Below are positions 1-14,360 of a stretch of 64,000 bases of DNA, in pieces. The notes under the pieces were generated by a model. The model had not been told where the DNA came from. It saw only the letters and a list, made by a program, of their open reading frames with translations, and did not search any database. The position numbers and the translations under genes were made by a program. Every line of letters starts with the position of its first letter. Position 1 is the stretch's first letter. The DNA is from Cacajao melanocephalus (Eukaryota > Chordata > Mammalia > Primates > Pitheciidae). The stretch lies in contig CAUYLG010017984.1 in NCBI GenBank assembly GCA_963573385.1, positions 124,001 through 188,000 on the forward strand, read 5' to 3'.

Positions 1-1649
1 CATGCTAGCGTAAAAGAACCAAACATAAAAGTCTTCTGGTCCTTGCCATCAGTGTGTTTTCTATCTAGGTAAGAAGACAGATGTGTAAACTGACATGAAA
101 TCTATTTAAGGATTCCCTACCCTTGGTTATCCCCATAACATATCAACCTATTCGTTTTCCTTACAAAATCTATTCTAATCCTCAGTTACCCTGTTTGTTT
201 ATATATTCCTTACATATTGTTTCTCTTCTCGACACTGAGAACAGGCCCCTGGCTAGATTTGTTTTTAGAATGTAATTTAGAATTTAAAAAGAAAATGGGC
301 AGAGTGAATGGAAATATTTGTTTGCTAATCATCTATTTTCTCAAAATCCAGTAAAAAATATATATGGCAAGAGTTTATAGTTTATCCATCAAGAAGAGAT
401 GGACGCACTAGGAGTTAGCAGGCTGAATTGAGGGATCCTGTTGTGATACCTAGCTCACTGTGCAGCATTGAGGCAGTCATATAACTATGTCTGTTTTCTC
501 ACCATAAGACAAAAGATAATTAATTTTTATATTTCTCAGTTGTCTTGTGATTCTTAACTTCAATTCTAATGTTCACAAATGGCCCTCTTAATATATCTGT
601 AGATATAATATGCATTCAATGAGACTTTGCTTTTCTTTTTTTAATGTGCTGGAGTTCTAGATAAGATTTTAATTTAAGAAGTGATGATAATGCTTAAAAT
701 GTGTGAAACTACCACTGTGGAGGTAGCATTATATATAGCATAGGCCAGCCTATTTCTAGAGCTGTGTGATCTTAGTCCATCTGCAACAGAAGAACCTGGA
801 ACGTTTGCTGGAAATCCAGATTGCCAAGTCACACGCAGATTTAGTGACCCCAAATCTCTATGGAATGTTAGAATGGGCATTTTAAAGAAATGCACAGACT
901 ATTCTAATGAAAATCAACATTCAGAAATTATTTAATTGGAAGCTGTCTAGTCAAGGACGTCTACAGTGAAAATGAGGTGACATGATCCCTACCATTTCGT
1001 GAGACCCTGTCTGAGCATGAATCCAACACAGAGAAGGGCAAGACTTACAGAAAAAGAGTTTTGAGTCCTGATGATATTGATTGATCCAAGAATCAGTAAC
1101 ATACAAAAGTAGCACAATCATGGATTTATGAGCTGATAAAATCTATCTTTGCTTGCTCATTTTTAGGTTAGATTTCTGCTACTGGAAAATGTCTCAGCTA
1201 ATGCAATGTTTTAGTCAAAATCTTCCATAGCAGCTGTTACTGTTATAGGTTTACATGTAAAAAGAGCAAGGCTATACAGGTTGTTTATGGTTATTCCCTT
1301 TTATTGATTAATGACCTTCTAGTATTGGTTTTGGATAGTTGTTGTACATGCCATACTGCTTGCAAAATATTCTAGGAGTCAGCCTTATATAATTGCAAAT
1401 TTTGTAATATATTAGCTATTGCTATTTGCCCTGGATGTTGAGAAAGTAAAATAGTAGACATAAGTAGTATTATATAATAGAAATATTTAGAAACTATGTT
1501 AAGAGAAGCATTGCCTGACTCCAGTTGGTAGTATGAATCACCCCTGGCTATAGAGTGATTGTGAACTCTTCTAGCAGGACTCTTTATTTTTAAAAGCCTG
1601 TATTACATCTATATTGGCTGGTCTGTTTTCCTACTTAAAAGTGAGAAGA
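1..1649. other. Unique AT-rich sequence, no gene seen
   Basis: I recognise no exon, RNA gene or repeat with confidence in this stretch. A 73-codon open frame on the minus strand at 674-895 has no recognisable domain and is of the length expected by chance in AT-rich DNA. The stretch ends where L1 ORF2-like sequence begins near 1650. Confidence 0.6.
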
Positions 1650-3770
1650 CAGAGGTTCCAGCCTGAGCAGTTAAGCCAGAGAAAGAAAGAAAGGGCATCC
1701 AAACTGGAAAAGAGGAATCCAATTGTTTCTCTTTCCGCACTACATAATCTTATTTATGTAATAATCTAATAACACCAACAAAAAGTCCTAGAATTGATAA
1801 ATTAATTCAGTAAAGTTGTAGGATACACAATTAACATAAAAGTAGTAGGATTTCTATAAACCAATAACAAACTATTTGAAAAAGAAATCAAGAATGTAAT
1901 CGTGTTTATATTAGCTACAGAAAAAAAAAAACAAACACCTAGAAAAGATTTAACCCATGAAGCAAAATATGTCTACAATGAAAATCACAGGACACTGATG
2001 AAATAAATTGAAGAGGACACGAGCAAATGAAAAGATACCCTACACTCATGGGTTAGAAGAACTAATATTGTTAAAATGACCATGCTACCCAAAGCAATCT
2101 ATAGATTTAATACAATCCCCATCAAAGTACCAAAGGCAATTCTTCACAAAGTTTTTTTTAAAGTTCTGAAATACACGTGGAACAACAAAGGTCCTCAAAT
2201 AACCAAAGCAGTACTGACCAAAAAGAATAAATCTGGAAGTATTATATTACCTGACTTAAAAATGTACTACAAAGCTATCATAATCAAAACAGCATGATAC
2301 TGATATAAAAACAGACAAATAGACCAATGGAAAAGAATACAGAAATCAGAAATTAATTCACATATTACAGCCACCTGATTTTCTATAGAGGTACCAAGAA
2401 CATACATTAGGGAAAGGACAATCTTCAATAAATGGCACAGGAAAACTGGATATCCATATGCAGAAGAATAAAACTAAACCCCTATCTTTCATCTACAAAA
2501 ATTGACTGAAAATGAAAAAAAGACTTACATGTAAGACCCAAATCTATAAAACTTCTAGAAGTAAACATAAGGAAAACACTTCAGGACATTTGTCTAATAG
2601 ATTTTGCGGAAAAGGCTTCAAAGGCATAGGCAACAAAAAAAATAGAGAAATGGGATATATCCAAAAATAATCTGTAAAGCAAAGCAATAGACAATCTGTA
2701 GAGTAAGAGAAAATATTGCAGACTATCCATCTGACAAAGGACTAAATCTCCAGAATATGTAAGAAACTCAAAAACTTAACAGCAAAAAAAACCTGAATAT
2801 CCATTTTTCAAAAAAAAAATCCATACACATGACCAACAGATATATGAAAAATGTTCAACCTCATTAATCATCAAATTAAAATAAAAACCACAATGAGCAA
2901 TCATGTCACCCCAGTTAGAGTGGCTATCATCAAGAGAACAAAATAACAAATGCTAACAAAGTTGTGGAGGAAAGGGAACTCTTAAGTGGGAATGTAAATT
3001 AGTGCAGCAATTATGAAAAACGGGATGGGGGTTTCTTAGATAACTAAAAATAGAACTGTTTACCATGCACTCCAGTAATCTCACTCCTACATACATATCC
3101 AAAGAGAGAAAATCAAGATATCAAAGTGATACCTGCACCTTGATGTTTGTTTCAGTTTTATTCACAATAGACAAGATATGGAATCAACCTAAATGTTCAT
3201 CAACAGATGCCTAAAGAAAACGTGTTATATGTGCACAATGGAATACCATTCAGACATTAAAAAAAAGAATAAAATCCTGTCATTCAAGACAACATGCATA
3301 AACCTGGTGAACATTATGTTAAGTGAAATAAGTCAGGCACAGAAAGGCATATTGCATGTTTTCACTCATCTGGTTCCCAGTCATATGTGGGAACTAAAAA
3401 TTATCTCTCAGAAGTAGGGAGTAGAATTGTGGATATTAGAAGCTGGGAAGTATAGGGAGAGGGGAAGGTGAGGAGACATTAGTTAACAGGTACAAATTAC
3501 AAATAGATGGGAGGAATAAATTTTAGTGTTCTGTAGTGTTCTGCGGAAATGTAGAGTTCATTAACAATAACTTCATATATTTTTCAAAAATCTAGAAAAG
3601 ATTTTGAATCTTAATAACATAAATAATAAATGTTCGAGGTGTGGATATGCTAATTATCCTGGTTTGATCATTACAACTTTTATCCATGTAATAATATATC
3701 ACTGCATCCCAAATCTGTGCAATTAATATGTCAACTAAAAATAAGAGAAAATAAAATAAGAAAATGAACA
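1650..3770 (+). mobile_element. L1 LINE, 5'-truncated 3' end (L1MA/L1PB-like)
   Basis: The segment reads as the C-terminal part of L1 ORF2 followed by an L1 3' UTR, in plus orientation. A remnant frame at 2076-2297 carries the ORF2 C-terminal pattern with the LPDLKMYYKA block. Further on come the familiar 'aatggcacaggaaaactgg', 'atgttcatcaacagatg' and 'gtgaaataagtcaggcacag' stretches, and the end near 3720-3770 resembles older L1 3' termini ('cagttatgtcaact..aaaataag' type). Stops and frameshifts break the reading frame throughout, so it is inactive. The element is about 2.1 kb, against 6 kb for full length. The subfamily is a guess from the divergent 3' UTR. Confidence 0.9.
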
Positions 3771-6700
3771 AGACAAGCTAAAATATTTTCTTTCAGTTTA
3801 AAATAGGATTTTATGCTGATTAAAAAGCATAAACTCTAAAATTAAAAGGCAAAACTCTAATAGATTAAAATTGAGTTGTTTTTCAGGAGTATGTAAAATG
3901 ATGTTTTACGCACCTGCTTTATAGTGATAACTGACCTCAGCAAGCATTCTTCGACTTTATGAGTCATTATTTTCACCTGTTTTCTTTCCCCTCGAATACT
4001 GTAGAAACTTGAGGCTGGCTGCACACTGAGTAACTTACGCTGGTTACCTCCAGTATGAGAGATTGCAAGTGCCTAGAGATGGGAGTACTACTAGATTGTC
4101 ATGCTGATGTATTATTTAACTTGCAAATGAGACATGTACTTTTGTAATTAAAATGATAAGGTAAAATAAAAAATTTAAAATATAGGCATAGATCACTGTC
4201 TTATATCAGCATATCAGTTAGGCACATAAAATATTTGATACATAAGTAGGTAATGGTCTACATTTTATAAATGGAATTTTCTGGCCTTTGCAAGATGTTT
4301 TTCATTATAGGAAGCAGGATTTGTGGAGTAAACTGTGGTTAAAAAAATCATTAAAATGTAATCCTCAAGATAGAATTATCTCTTTAAAACATAAAATATG
4401 ACCATTTAAATGTATAAAAATAGAAGTATGACTGCTGCGATGCTGCCTATATAAATTGCATTTTTGCATGAAATATAACTGGTGAATGTCTGTATTCTAA
4501 TTAGCCTAAAAGTTTGGTGGAGAAAAAATAAAGTAATCGAAATGCATTAAATTGTTCAAAATAAGTACATGAGAGCAATACATCTCCTATAATAAAATTT
4601 CAAAATCAAAATATAATAAGATTAGAAAGCTTGATCAGGAATATCAAAACATAATAAATAGGAATAATTTTAAAATATAGCAATTTTGACATTTATTTTT
4701 TATAGTGACTCACTTTTATTTAATAAATTCTTTAATATTAATTTAGGGGAGCATTCATTTTTTTTCCTTGAAATGAGAAGAGTATTGATTTTAGTAAAAT
4801 GTCAACAATTAGATTTATTATTTAAAATTGAGGGTTTATGATTCTTGTTAAGTCACCAATGAAATATGATTGCTTTGTAGGTTGTTCCATGAGAAATTCT
4901 CTTATTGCTGTTGTCACTGTTAACACTATAATAAGTTCAGCTGAAAGAAACATCCATTTGTTTCCTTTGGCCTTCACTCATAGAGATACCAAATGTGTTC
5001 ACTCATAGAAATACCAAATATGTGTCCATATATACGTATATTTTGGTATATGTAGATAGGTACATATACATACACACAAATGTAGTCAAATTGTGAATTA
5101 AAATATCTCTAGGAAAATGATGCATTATTTTGCAACTGTAAGACCAGGGAAGCATAGAAAATGCAGAGACGTTGAAGCAGAAAGTACTTACTGCTTTAAA
5201 TTTTACAGATTTATCAGTTCTGTTAGATCCCAAGACCTGCAGTTTACAACCTGATATTTCCCATGGAAATTGATAGATGACTTCACCCATTGGAATTCTG
5301 GTCTATAAAACATTATTGAGAAAATATCCAGATACTACAGTCTAAGCTTCCATCCCACCAATCATTTATGACAGAAGAATAAACCTATTCATGTTAAATC
5401 TATAGTTTTATGTTGCCTGATTTTAAACCTCCCCATATGAACTTAATAAGTTAGCATTTGAGACAGCATGGCAGCTTCACATTGATTTGTGTCCTTCCAG
5501 ACAAATAATGAATGAGGCTCTTCTTGCACTGATTTCCAATTCCTCTTCCCTGAATACCAAACCAATCTATATGACAATTTATTAGGGTAGTGGAGAAGGT
5601 AGGTAGTCATTTCTTCACTTGAATTGTAAGTTTGGTACCATATACTTCAGTCCAATCAAAATGAAGCCATGCCATTGGAAAAAAGGATAGTTGCCTTCAT
5701 TTCAAAATATTGATTCCTCCTTTTACTAAGTGCATATTGTTAGAAAACATTTCTATTTTAACTCTGTTGACTAAAATTCTATTTTTGACCTCTAATTAAT
5801 AAAATGCCCTAAATTATATTTAAGGCATTTAAAGAACTCAAAGCTTCTGCTAAATAAAATTACTTTTCATTCTTTAATGTGATACTGACTTTTGAAATGG
5901 TACAAAATATAGCATCTTGGAAATCAATGAACCTCTTCCAATAGATGGTATCTTGTTGTTTCCAATACTTGAAGATGAAGACACTAGGTTTCCGAAACCA
6001 AATGTGAGTATTAGAAACATGTACAAAAATAGTATAAATGTAAGGAGAGAAAGTCCTAGAAGTGATCATACAAATATAAATCTAATCTCAGATGCAGTTA
6101 AAAAGCTTCATCATATTGCACATCCACTATTAGTACCACTAGTTCATTCAAACCACTATGATCTGACAGCCTGGCCACCACTGGCACTTTATTACAGCTT
6201 TTGTAAAGATATGTACTTAAGATAAAAGCCTCCTCTCTATTCTCTACCATTTCTATCCTCTGGGAGTTCATCCACCCCAGTATTCATTTTCTTTTACTAA
6301 AAGTAGCAATCAGGAAAAGCAAAAATTTCCTTTCTTGTCTCCATATCCAAATAGTGGTCCCTATAGCTTCAGAATGGTTCCTGATTGAATTATTTTGTGA
6401 ACTTACGGTGTTCTGACTCCTCATTGGACATACGCTATGACTGAATTTGATTTTTTGTTATATACGAAATAAGGAAGTCAATAATAAATAAGCATAATAA
6501 GAACAGACAGTTCCCTTAAAAAGCTCAGGCAGAGATTCAGGCATTTAAAACCAGAAGAAACATACCCTCCTTGAACTGTAAGAAAGCACCAATTTTGTAT
6601 TTTTCTCCACTGCACATCCACTGTGATATATATTGTAGAATATATATGCTCAAATTAGTTGCCAGCACTCAATAGGCCCCTTCATCTGTCATCAGTTAAT

Positions 6701-6960
6701 CACGAGGCCTTTTTTTTATTGAATGTTATTATTTGAAATAGCAAGTATTGTTACTATAAACCAACACTAAGTACATAGCCTGTGCCTGAAGCTCAGGAGA
6801 CTGCTTTTTTGACCACAGAAGCTTTCTGGCACCCAACTAGATCTACCACGTGAGACCCAGTGAGCCCTTTTGATTTAAGACTGTCCTCTAGGTAACACTG
6901 CCAGCTTTATCCTTAAAATTATTGCTCCTAGAAGACAACAGAGTTTCAGATTCTTTCTAA
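3771..6960. other. Mostly unique AT-rich sequence
   Basis: I see no gene. A 25 bp tandem duplication lies at 4973-5022 (listed separately). Overlapping open frames on both strands at 5860-6225 (up to 102 codons) have no recognisable domain and no supporting splice or promoter context. Part of 6090-6350 may be an old, unidentifiable repeat. Confidence 0.5.
4973..5022. repeat. Tandem duplication, 25 bp unit x2
   Basis: Two adjacent 25 bp units (4973-4997 and 4998-5022), each starting 'ttcactcatag', match at 23 of 25 positions. The sequence shows this directly. It looks like a simple local slippage duplication with no evident function. Confidence 0.9.
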
Positions 6961-6967
6961 ATAAGCA

Positions 6968-7242
6968 CTATCCAAAAGATAATGCAAGTCATATACATTA
7001 TTTAAATTTTCTAATAGCTGCACCTTAAAAAGATGCATGTGAATTTAATAATATACAGTATTAATATATATCCAGTATAGTAGCATTTCAACTTACACAC
7101 AATATTTTAAGATGTTAATGAGATTTTATATATTTTTTCACATTAAGTCTTTGAAATCTGTTGTGTATTATGTGATAAGTATATCCCAATATGGGCCAAA
7201 CGTTTCAAGTGCTTTATGGCCACAAATGTAGCTCTTAGTCAA
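6968..7242. mobile_element. Probable non-autonomous hAT-like DNA transposon fragment
   Basis: The segment starts with 'gcactatccaaaagataatg' and ends near 'tatggccacaaatgtagct'. Between them are 'aagtctttgaaatctg' and 'tttcaagtgctttatggcca', which resemble a widespread mammalian interspersed repeat with 'caagtgctcaatagccacat' near its end. The overall pattern and AT-rich middle fit an old MER-class DNA element. I cannot name the subfamily, and the orientation is unsure. Confidence 0.5.
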
Positions 7243-8250
7243 CTAAAGCTATGATGCTATAGTCACAAATAAATATTTGATGAAGGATTGAATGATAATG
7301 TTTCCCTATGAGATTTTGGTGTAACCCCTTTACGGAGATTTTACTGTAGATACACATGAGAATGTGCCCAGATCGAAATGATTAAAAATCATAGGTTTAA
7401 GTAGACATACTAAAGCTTGAGAATAAACCTGTCAATATGCCTGAAATTATGTAAATGACTTTCTCTGATTAAAAAAAAAACAACTATAAGTTCAGAAATA
7501 TAACCAAACCATTTTTTAACATGTAGAAACTACCATATACATTTTAAAATATATATATATGAATTTTTAGAATTATAATTTTAAAATTTCACTTATTTTG
7601 AACTAACAAAAAATACTGGCTTTATCAGCTGAGAGAAAGAGAGAAACATATAGACTGAAATGCAGTTTAATGAAATAAAAATATTGACTATTAATAACTG
7701 ATATGTCTTAATAATTTGAAAAAATAGTAGCTAAAACTGAAGAATGCTGAAAGTGAAAAATATCAAAAGATATTTTGAAGACTACGATAAAAACAGGAAA
7801 CAACACACACATATAAATATACTTGTGTATGTGTTTACAGATATATCTAAATGCACGTATCTATATGAAGGTAACTATATAGATCTCTTAGTAAAGATTA
7901 TTTTTTGAAATGTATATCTTTAATATAGATTATTTTTTGAATTCCAAAGATACTACTGTAATCTACTTTTACCAACATTTTTGAAATTTTAGAGGAAATG
8001 AAGTTTCTAAATATACATGAATTACTGAAAGTGATTCCATAAAAAATCAAAACTGGTAAAAACAAAAGCAAGAAAAACCTTTAATCAATAGTTAAATACT
8101 ACCTAGACAGAAAGCAGGAAAGAGAGAAAGAAAGAGAAAAGGAAAGAGGAACAAACAGTAGGTCTAGTAGAAGCAAGTTCTACAAATCCTAAGAAGTAAA
8201 TTTTCACTTTCAGATGCAGAACTGCTCCACAAAATAAGTAGGGTATAAAC
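7243..8250. other. AT-rich sequence without recognisable features
   Basis: No gene is visible. The stretch holds short A-rich and (TA)n runs (for example 7549-7560) and a purine-rich tract at 8109-8155 (listed separately). The last few hundred bases may belong to the old L1 that is clearer downstream. Confidence 0.5.
8109..8155. repeat. GA-rich purine tract
   Basis: About 45 nearly pure purine bases of the (GAAA)n/(GA)n type ('aaagagagaaagaaagagaa'). It is low-complexity sequence. The minus-strand frame across it encodes a Ser/Phe/Leu-rich stretch purely as a composition artefact. Confidence 0.8.
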
Positions 8251-8259
8251 TTCCCAAAC

Positions 8260-9690
<1,431 letters not shown>

Positions 9691-9921
9691 TTTTTGTTTT
9701 GAATACTCTCACTTGATTAAATGAAAATAATTCATCAGCGAGTGCCTTTGCTTCAATTAAATTATATAAACTTTCTAATGCACTGCAGAATTACTTTTTT
9801 CTATAGTGATTTGTACTCTGCAGTTCACTACAGATTAATATTTTTGAATTGCATGGTATATGATTCATAATAGAAATTTCATCTAGAACACTGATCTGGG
9901 AAGAAGATGAGCTAGATTTTA

Positions 9922-10224
9922 TTTTATTATTTACTTGCATATTTGGAGACAGGGTCTCACTTTGTTACCCAGTCTGAAGTACAGTGACACAATTATGGCT
10001 CACTGCCTGTACTAGGCCCAGGCAATTCTCCCACCTCAACCTCTTAAGTAAATGGGACTATGGGCACCTGCCAGCATGCCTAGCTAATTTTTGTATTTTT
10101 TATATAGATGGGGATTTGCCATGTTGGCCAGGCTGGCCAGGAACTCCTGGGATCAAGAGATCCTTTCTCCTCAGCCTCCCAAAGTGCTGGGATTACAGGT
10201 GTGAACCATCATCACACCTGGCTA
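9922..10224 (-). mobile_element. Older Alu (AluJ-like), minus orientation
   Basis: A diverged Alu dimer read as its complement, from 'ggagacagggtctcacttt' to 'ccatcatcacacctggc'. It carries 'gggatcaagagatccttt' and many CpG decays typical of AluJ. Flanking direct repeats 'ctagatttta' (9912-9921) and 'ccagatttta' (10225-10234) match at 9 of 10 bases, marking the insertion. The open frames across it are Alu antisense artefacts. Confidence 0.94.
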
Positions 10225-10234
10225 CCAGATTTTA

Positions 10235-11939
10235 CATTGTTGTGTGATTCATGCAGTGCTATGGAATTACATATTTTTGTAAAGTTTCTGGCAAAAAAGT
10301 ACAATTTGTAGTCATTGTGGCTGGTATGTATTGCAACGGTTGTGGCCCATTGAGTGTATTAGGAGAAACTCACCAAGATCCAGTGCATCGCTAAAACCTA
10401 ACTCCCTACCAATAGCATTCTGTCTTGATTTCCTTAGAAGCAAATTACCACTTCCCTGACTCCCGACACAGATGTAACAACATTGTCACTGGCAAGAAAT
10501 GACAGCTTAAATGGTCTTTCATTAAGCAAAATCTCACTTTAAATGTTTTGTGCCTTTTCTAGATGGAGATTGCATTGGGTTTGGAGAATGCAAAAAGGCA
10601 AAAGATTAGATGGGAGGATTATTTTCAAAACTAAAGAATTTGGAAATCAACTCTAAGCTGTCCTGTAGAGAGAGAGAGAAAACCTTTGTCTTTTGGGTAC
10701 TTGTTACCCGGTATGAATTCTGTTGTAGTTACTTAAATTTATATTGCTCTCGCCCATTTATGTATTACTGATAAATGTTAAATTCTCACAGTTCAGTAAT
10801 TGACTCCCCGACTCAAACAATCAGTGTGCCGTATTGGTTTTTTGGCTCTTACCCGTATAAAATATCATCTTGTTTATGCCTAGGAAGGATTTGTTATATA
10901 CTCAAGCAAATTCACTAAATATTTTCCATATCTTAAGGATAAAGTATTTGTTATTTGTTTTATTGCAAAACTTTGGAGTTTTAGGAGTTGCATCTTTTGT
11001 AAGTTATTTAGCTTTTGTTTTATCAGAAGATGGACTGTATGTTATCATACTAGAAAAGTTTCAGCTGTTATATTGATGATTACTTGGTATATTTCTACAG
11101 CTTATTAAACTATATTGCTGTATCTTAAGATTAAAACTATGCAGATCATAAGGAAAACCACAAAAGAGAATACATATACAAGAACCAGAGCTTAACCATT
11201 GGGGCAGGAGATCTCTGTAGCCAGTAATATTTGTAAATATTATGGAAAATATATTTAAGAATAACCAAAATTCAATCATCTCACAAGAAACTTTATTCTG
11301 TACTTTACAATCTTACTCTAAAATATGCAAAATAAATGACGTTTCATGCACAGTGCTCCAGACACCTGCATTGGACATGCTTAATTAACATCCCATAAGG
11401 TAAGTCTAGGGAATTGAGGAGTCTAAGTCACTTTTTGCTGTACCTTTAAGACCTGGGTAAGAAAGGACACAAAACACTGGAGGAATAATCACAGTTAAGA
11501 GGGAAAAAATAAAAATAAAAAGATACTCGTTGCTAAAAAACTCATGTTTACTGCAGATGGATTTTATATTTGACTGGGTAATGTGATTCCCAGGGTGGAA
11601 ATCAACTAACAGATGGAATTTGATAGACTCTCCAAAGTTAAGGTGATCAGACTTAAGAACTGAAACAAGCAGAAATAACAGAAACTTTCATAAATTCAAG
11701 CAATAAAACATACTAATAAATTTGTCTCATGCTGTGTTAGACTTCAGGCAACTCATAGAAGGGACTTAATTTTAAATACAGAGAAATATATAGTCACAGG
11801 AGATAAAATTAGGCAACAGTTAATGATAATTTTGTTTCTACAATTGAACAGCTTAAAAATGCAAGGATAGTAACTAAAAATCTAAATAAAAATAAGTAGT
11901 AAGAGAATTAATCAAACTCTCACTGTTTATCCTTTTACT
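10235..11939. other. Unique sequence, no gene seen
   Basis: No recognisable exon, RNA gene or repeat. Two short open frames (68 and 72 codons at 10870-11076 and 11061-11279) are within chance length for AT-rich DNA. A short GA run lies at 10668-10680. Confidence 0.55.
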
Positions 11940-12665
11940 ATATTTTGGAAATAATAGGCTCTGGGGATTCTAAAAGCAGGGAGGGTGAGAGGGAAAAAAG
12001 GATGAAAGATTGCCTGTTGGATACAATGTTCACTATTTGGTTGACGGGTATGTAACCAAAAAGCCGGGGTTCAGCCTAGGTCCCCTTGCTCACTGGAGAG
12101 AAAGCAAATCATTTAGACAATGAATGTTGCCTGTAATGGAGGCTTTATTGAAGTGCTGCAGCCGATGAAAAGTGAGATCAGTCTCAAATCCATGTCTTTA
12201 ACCTAAACTAAACTAAACTTAACTAAAATTAAGGGCTTATATAGCTGGGAAGCAATGTAACGATGTTTGAGAAAACAGGAATTGGGGACTGGAAAGAAAG
12301 AGGAGTTAGTTAACAAGAAGCAGGTAGCTGGTTAGCCAGTCATGATGAGTGAGGGGGTCTGGTGTCTCATTGTCCAAACACAGTGATCTGGTAAGTTTCA
12401 GTTCCTTGATATTATTTGGAAGGCCTGATGGTTGATTTCCTGAGAAAGGAACTCAGATAAGAGAAATCCGAGTTTCTTAAGTTTTAAGACTTAGGATAGT
12501 AAACTTCTATGTTTATTCAAAAGAACCCGTAAATATCAGCTCTATGGGAAAATTGGGCCAGTATATGGTACACTAGAAGCCTAATGCCCACTATTTCACA
12601 ATATACCCATGTAATAAATATGCACATATACTCTCTGAATGTAAAATTTTAAAAAGTAATAAAAT
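11940..12665 (+). mobile_element. L1 3' UTR fragment interrupted by a solo LTR
   Basis: Both flanks of the LTR at 12051-12560 are L1 3' end. The left side has 'gggattctaaaagcaggga', 'ggatacaatgttcactattt' and 'ggttgacggg'. The right side resumes with 'cactagaagcctaatgccc', 'cccatgtaataaatatgcac' and 'ctgaatgtaaaatttt'. Removing the LTR restores a continuous L1 3' UTR, so the LTR is the younger insertion. Confidence 0.85.
12051..12560 (-). mobile_element. Solitary ERV LTR (minus), inserted in L1
   Basis: A 510 bp unit that starts TG and ends CA in the window orientation. Read as its complement it has LTR features in order: a TATA-like 'tatataagccc', a polyadenylation signal 'aataaa' in 'cttcaataaagcctcc', and a terminal 'ggttaca'. 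The bases GTA lie on both sides (12048-12050 and 12561-12563), which is a weak target duplication. There is no internal retroviral sequence, so this is a solo LTR left by recombination. I think ERV1-type, but I cannot name the family. Confidence 0.75.
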
Positions 12666-12834
12666 ATAGAATGTTTTTAAAAATCATGTTTCCTTTGAAT
12701 TGTATTTTTTCAGTCTTAGAAATTAAAGGAAGTACATGGTAGGAAAGTGACTCTAAACTCCTAAGTACATATTCTGGTTTTATTTTGGTCTCCTTTGCCT
12801 GCCTCCTCCACCTCCAGCTTGCTCATATGTGTGT

Positions 12835-12897
12835 GCTCTCTCTCTCTCGTGCTCTCTCTCTCTCTCTTTCTCTCTCTTGTCTCTTTCTTTCTCTCCC
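12835..12897. repeat. (CT)n polypyrimidine microsatellite
   Basis: An imperfect run of CT/CTTT units about 63 bases long, interrupted by G at a few sites. The frames on both strands through it (Ser/Leu-rich or Arg/Glu-rich) are composition artefacts. Confidence 0.9.
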
Positions 12898-14102
12898 AAT
12901 TTGTCTTTTCTGGCCCCTCCCTCCCTCTTCTCACCCACTGTCTCATCCAAAAGTAGTGAAGGAAAGTCTAGATTTTGTTAATGTAGCCTGTCTTTGCTGC
13001 TTTATTGTTGTGATAATTGTTCCTGTTTATCTTTCTAATTTTAAACTTTAAGGATTCAATGATTCCTAGCTACCTGATTCTTAAAGCAAATTTACAAAGG
13101 AATGTTGCTGTAATCCTTCAACCAAATCACCTCACAACTAGGAGAGCCAAGGTAGAAAGTTGAATTAATACCAGTACCTGTGGTTCAGTCTGAAGAGGCC
13201 ACAAAGGCTTTTGTTCCTATTTAGTCTTATGGAAACTAGATGCCACAAACAAACTTACTTATTTTTGATAGTCAGTTCTTTAAAGCATAGTGTCTGAAAA
13301 TGTTTAAATCCTTTAAACTATACAACCGGTAACAAAGAAAACTGATGTGATGATTCTTTCCTTTTTGTGGGTTACAGTGTACAAGAACTATTGGTAAAGA
13401 CTAAGGGGGTAGAAGAGGGAGAAAGTGTCTAGGAGGAGAAATTACAGATCCCAGCAAAATTTCCATCGGTATTGGTCATCTGCCATGTCACCTGCTAGAC
13501 TCCTAAGTGTGAGTGCTGTCATTTTTCCCTGTTAAGTGATTTGGGTCACAAACTGGAAAAGTACAGCATTTAGGAAGATCAAAAAGGAAAAGGTAAAGAA
13601 AGGGGCTTGAACATAAGGGAGAAGGATCTGCAAACAACTAGGCAACTCACAGAGGCCACCCTGGAGGAGTCAGGTGTATGTTTTTTATTGTTGGGTTGTT
13701 ATCATATGTTTCTACCCTTATTATCTGTTTTTAAAATATCTGATATAACTTTTCTGTATATCTTAAATCTAAAATAATTTTAAGTGCATATTTGATATGT
13801 TAACATGTAATTTTATAATAATGACTTCTGGCAAATCATTTATTGCCTTTCTGCAGAATCTTTTAGTTACAAATACATGAATATGAACACCCAAGACTAT
13901 GACAAATGAGAACTATTATTTCACATTTCAAATGAATGTCAATTCCTTTCTTGACTGCATAATTCACTGCCAGAAATTACTACAACTCTAGACTCTAGTT
14001 CTAAACTTTTTCTCTCAAAAATTCTAAAAGGTGACTGAAGGTAGAATTATATAATATTTTGAAGTCCTTTATACTCCTGATATTGAAAGTCTTCTCACTC
14101 AT
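12898..14102. other. Unique sequence, no gene seen
   Basis: No exon or repeat was recognised. The composition is somewhat less AT-rich around 13380-13680, but I see no open frame or splice-like structure worth calling. Confidence 0.5.
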
Positions 14103-14360
14103 ACTTTTTAATTCAACAGATATTTATTGTGAGTTGACTATTTGCAGATCAGTATATTACATATTGGAGACATAATAACAAACAAGACATAGATGTTATA
14201 GATCAGGAAGACAAAAATAGAGAAGTAAACATTACTAAGTTATGGTAAGTACTAGAATAGATTAAAACAAGGTGATTTGGTTTAATACTGTCATACAAGG
14301 AAGGAGAAATAAGGTTCCAATTTAAATATGATGCTTGAAGGATCAGAAGTCATCCATGAG
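14103..14360 (-). mobile_element. L2-like LINE fragment (minus)
   Basis: It starts with 'attcaacagatatttattg', the complement of the L2 3' end, and continues with 'tggagacataataacaaaca', 'gaagtaaacattactaag' and 'aaggtgatttgg', in the order of the L2 3' region. It is heavily diverged, as expected for this old family. Confidence 0.6.

Noticed and set aside
2076..2297. ORF2-like frame as an active L1 reverse transcriptase
   Set aside because: It is a 73-codon remnant of the ORF2 C-terminal end, well short of a functional product and surrounded by stops.
12761..13051. Arg/Glu-rich (minus) and Ser/Leu-rich (plus) frames
   Set aside because: Both are translations of a CT/GA microsatellite.
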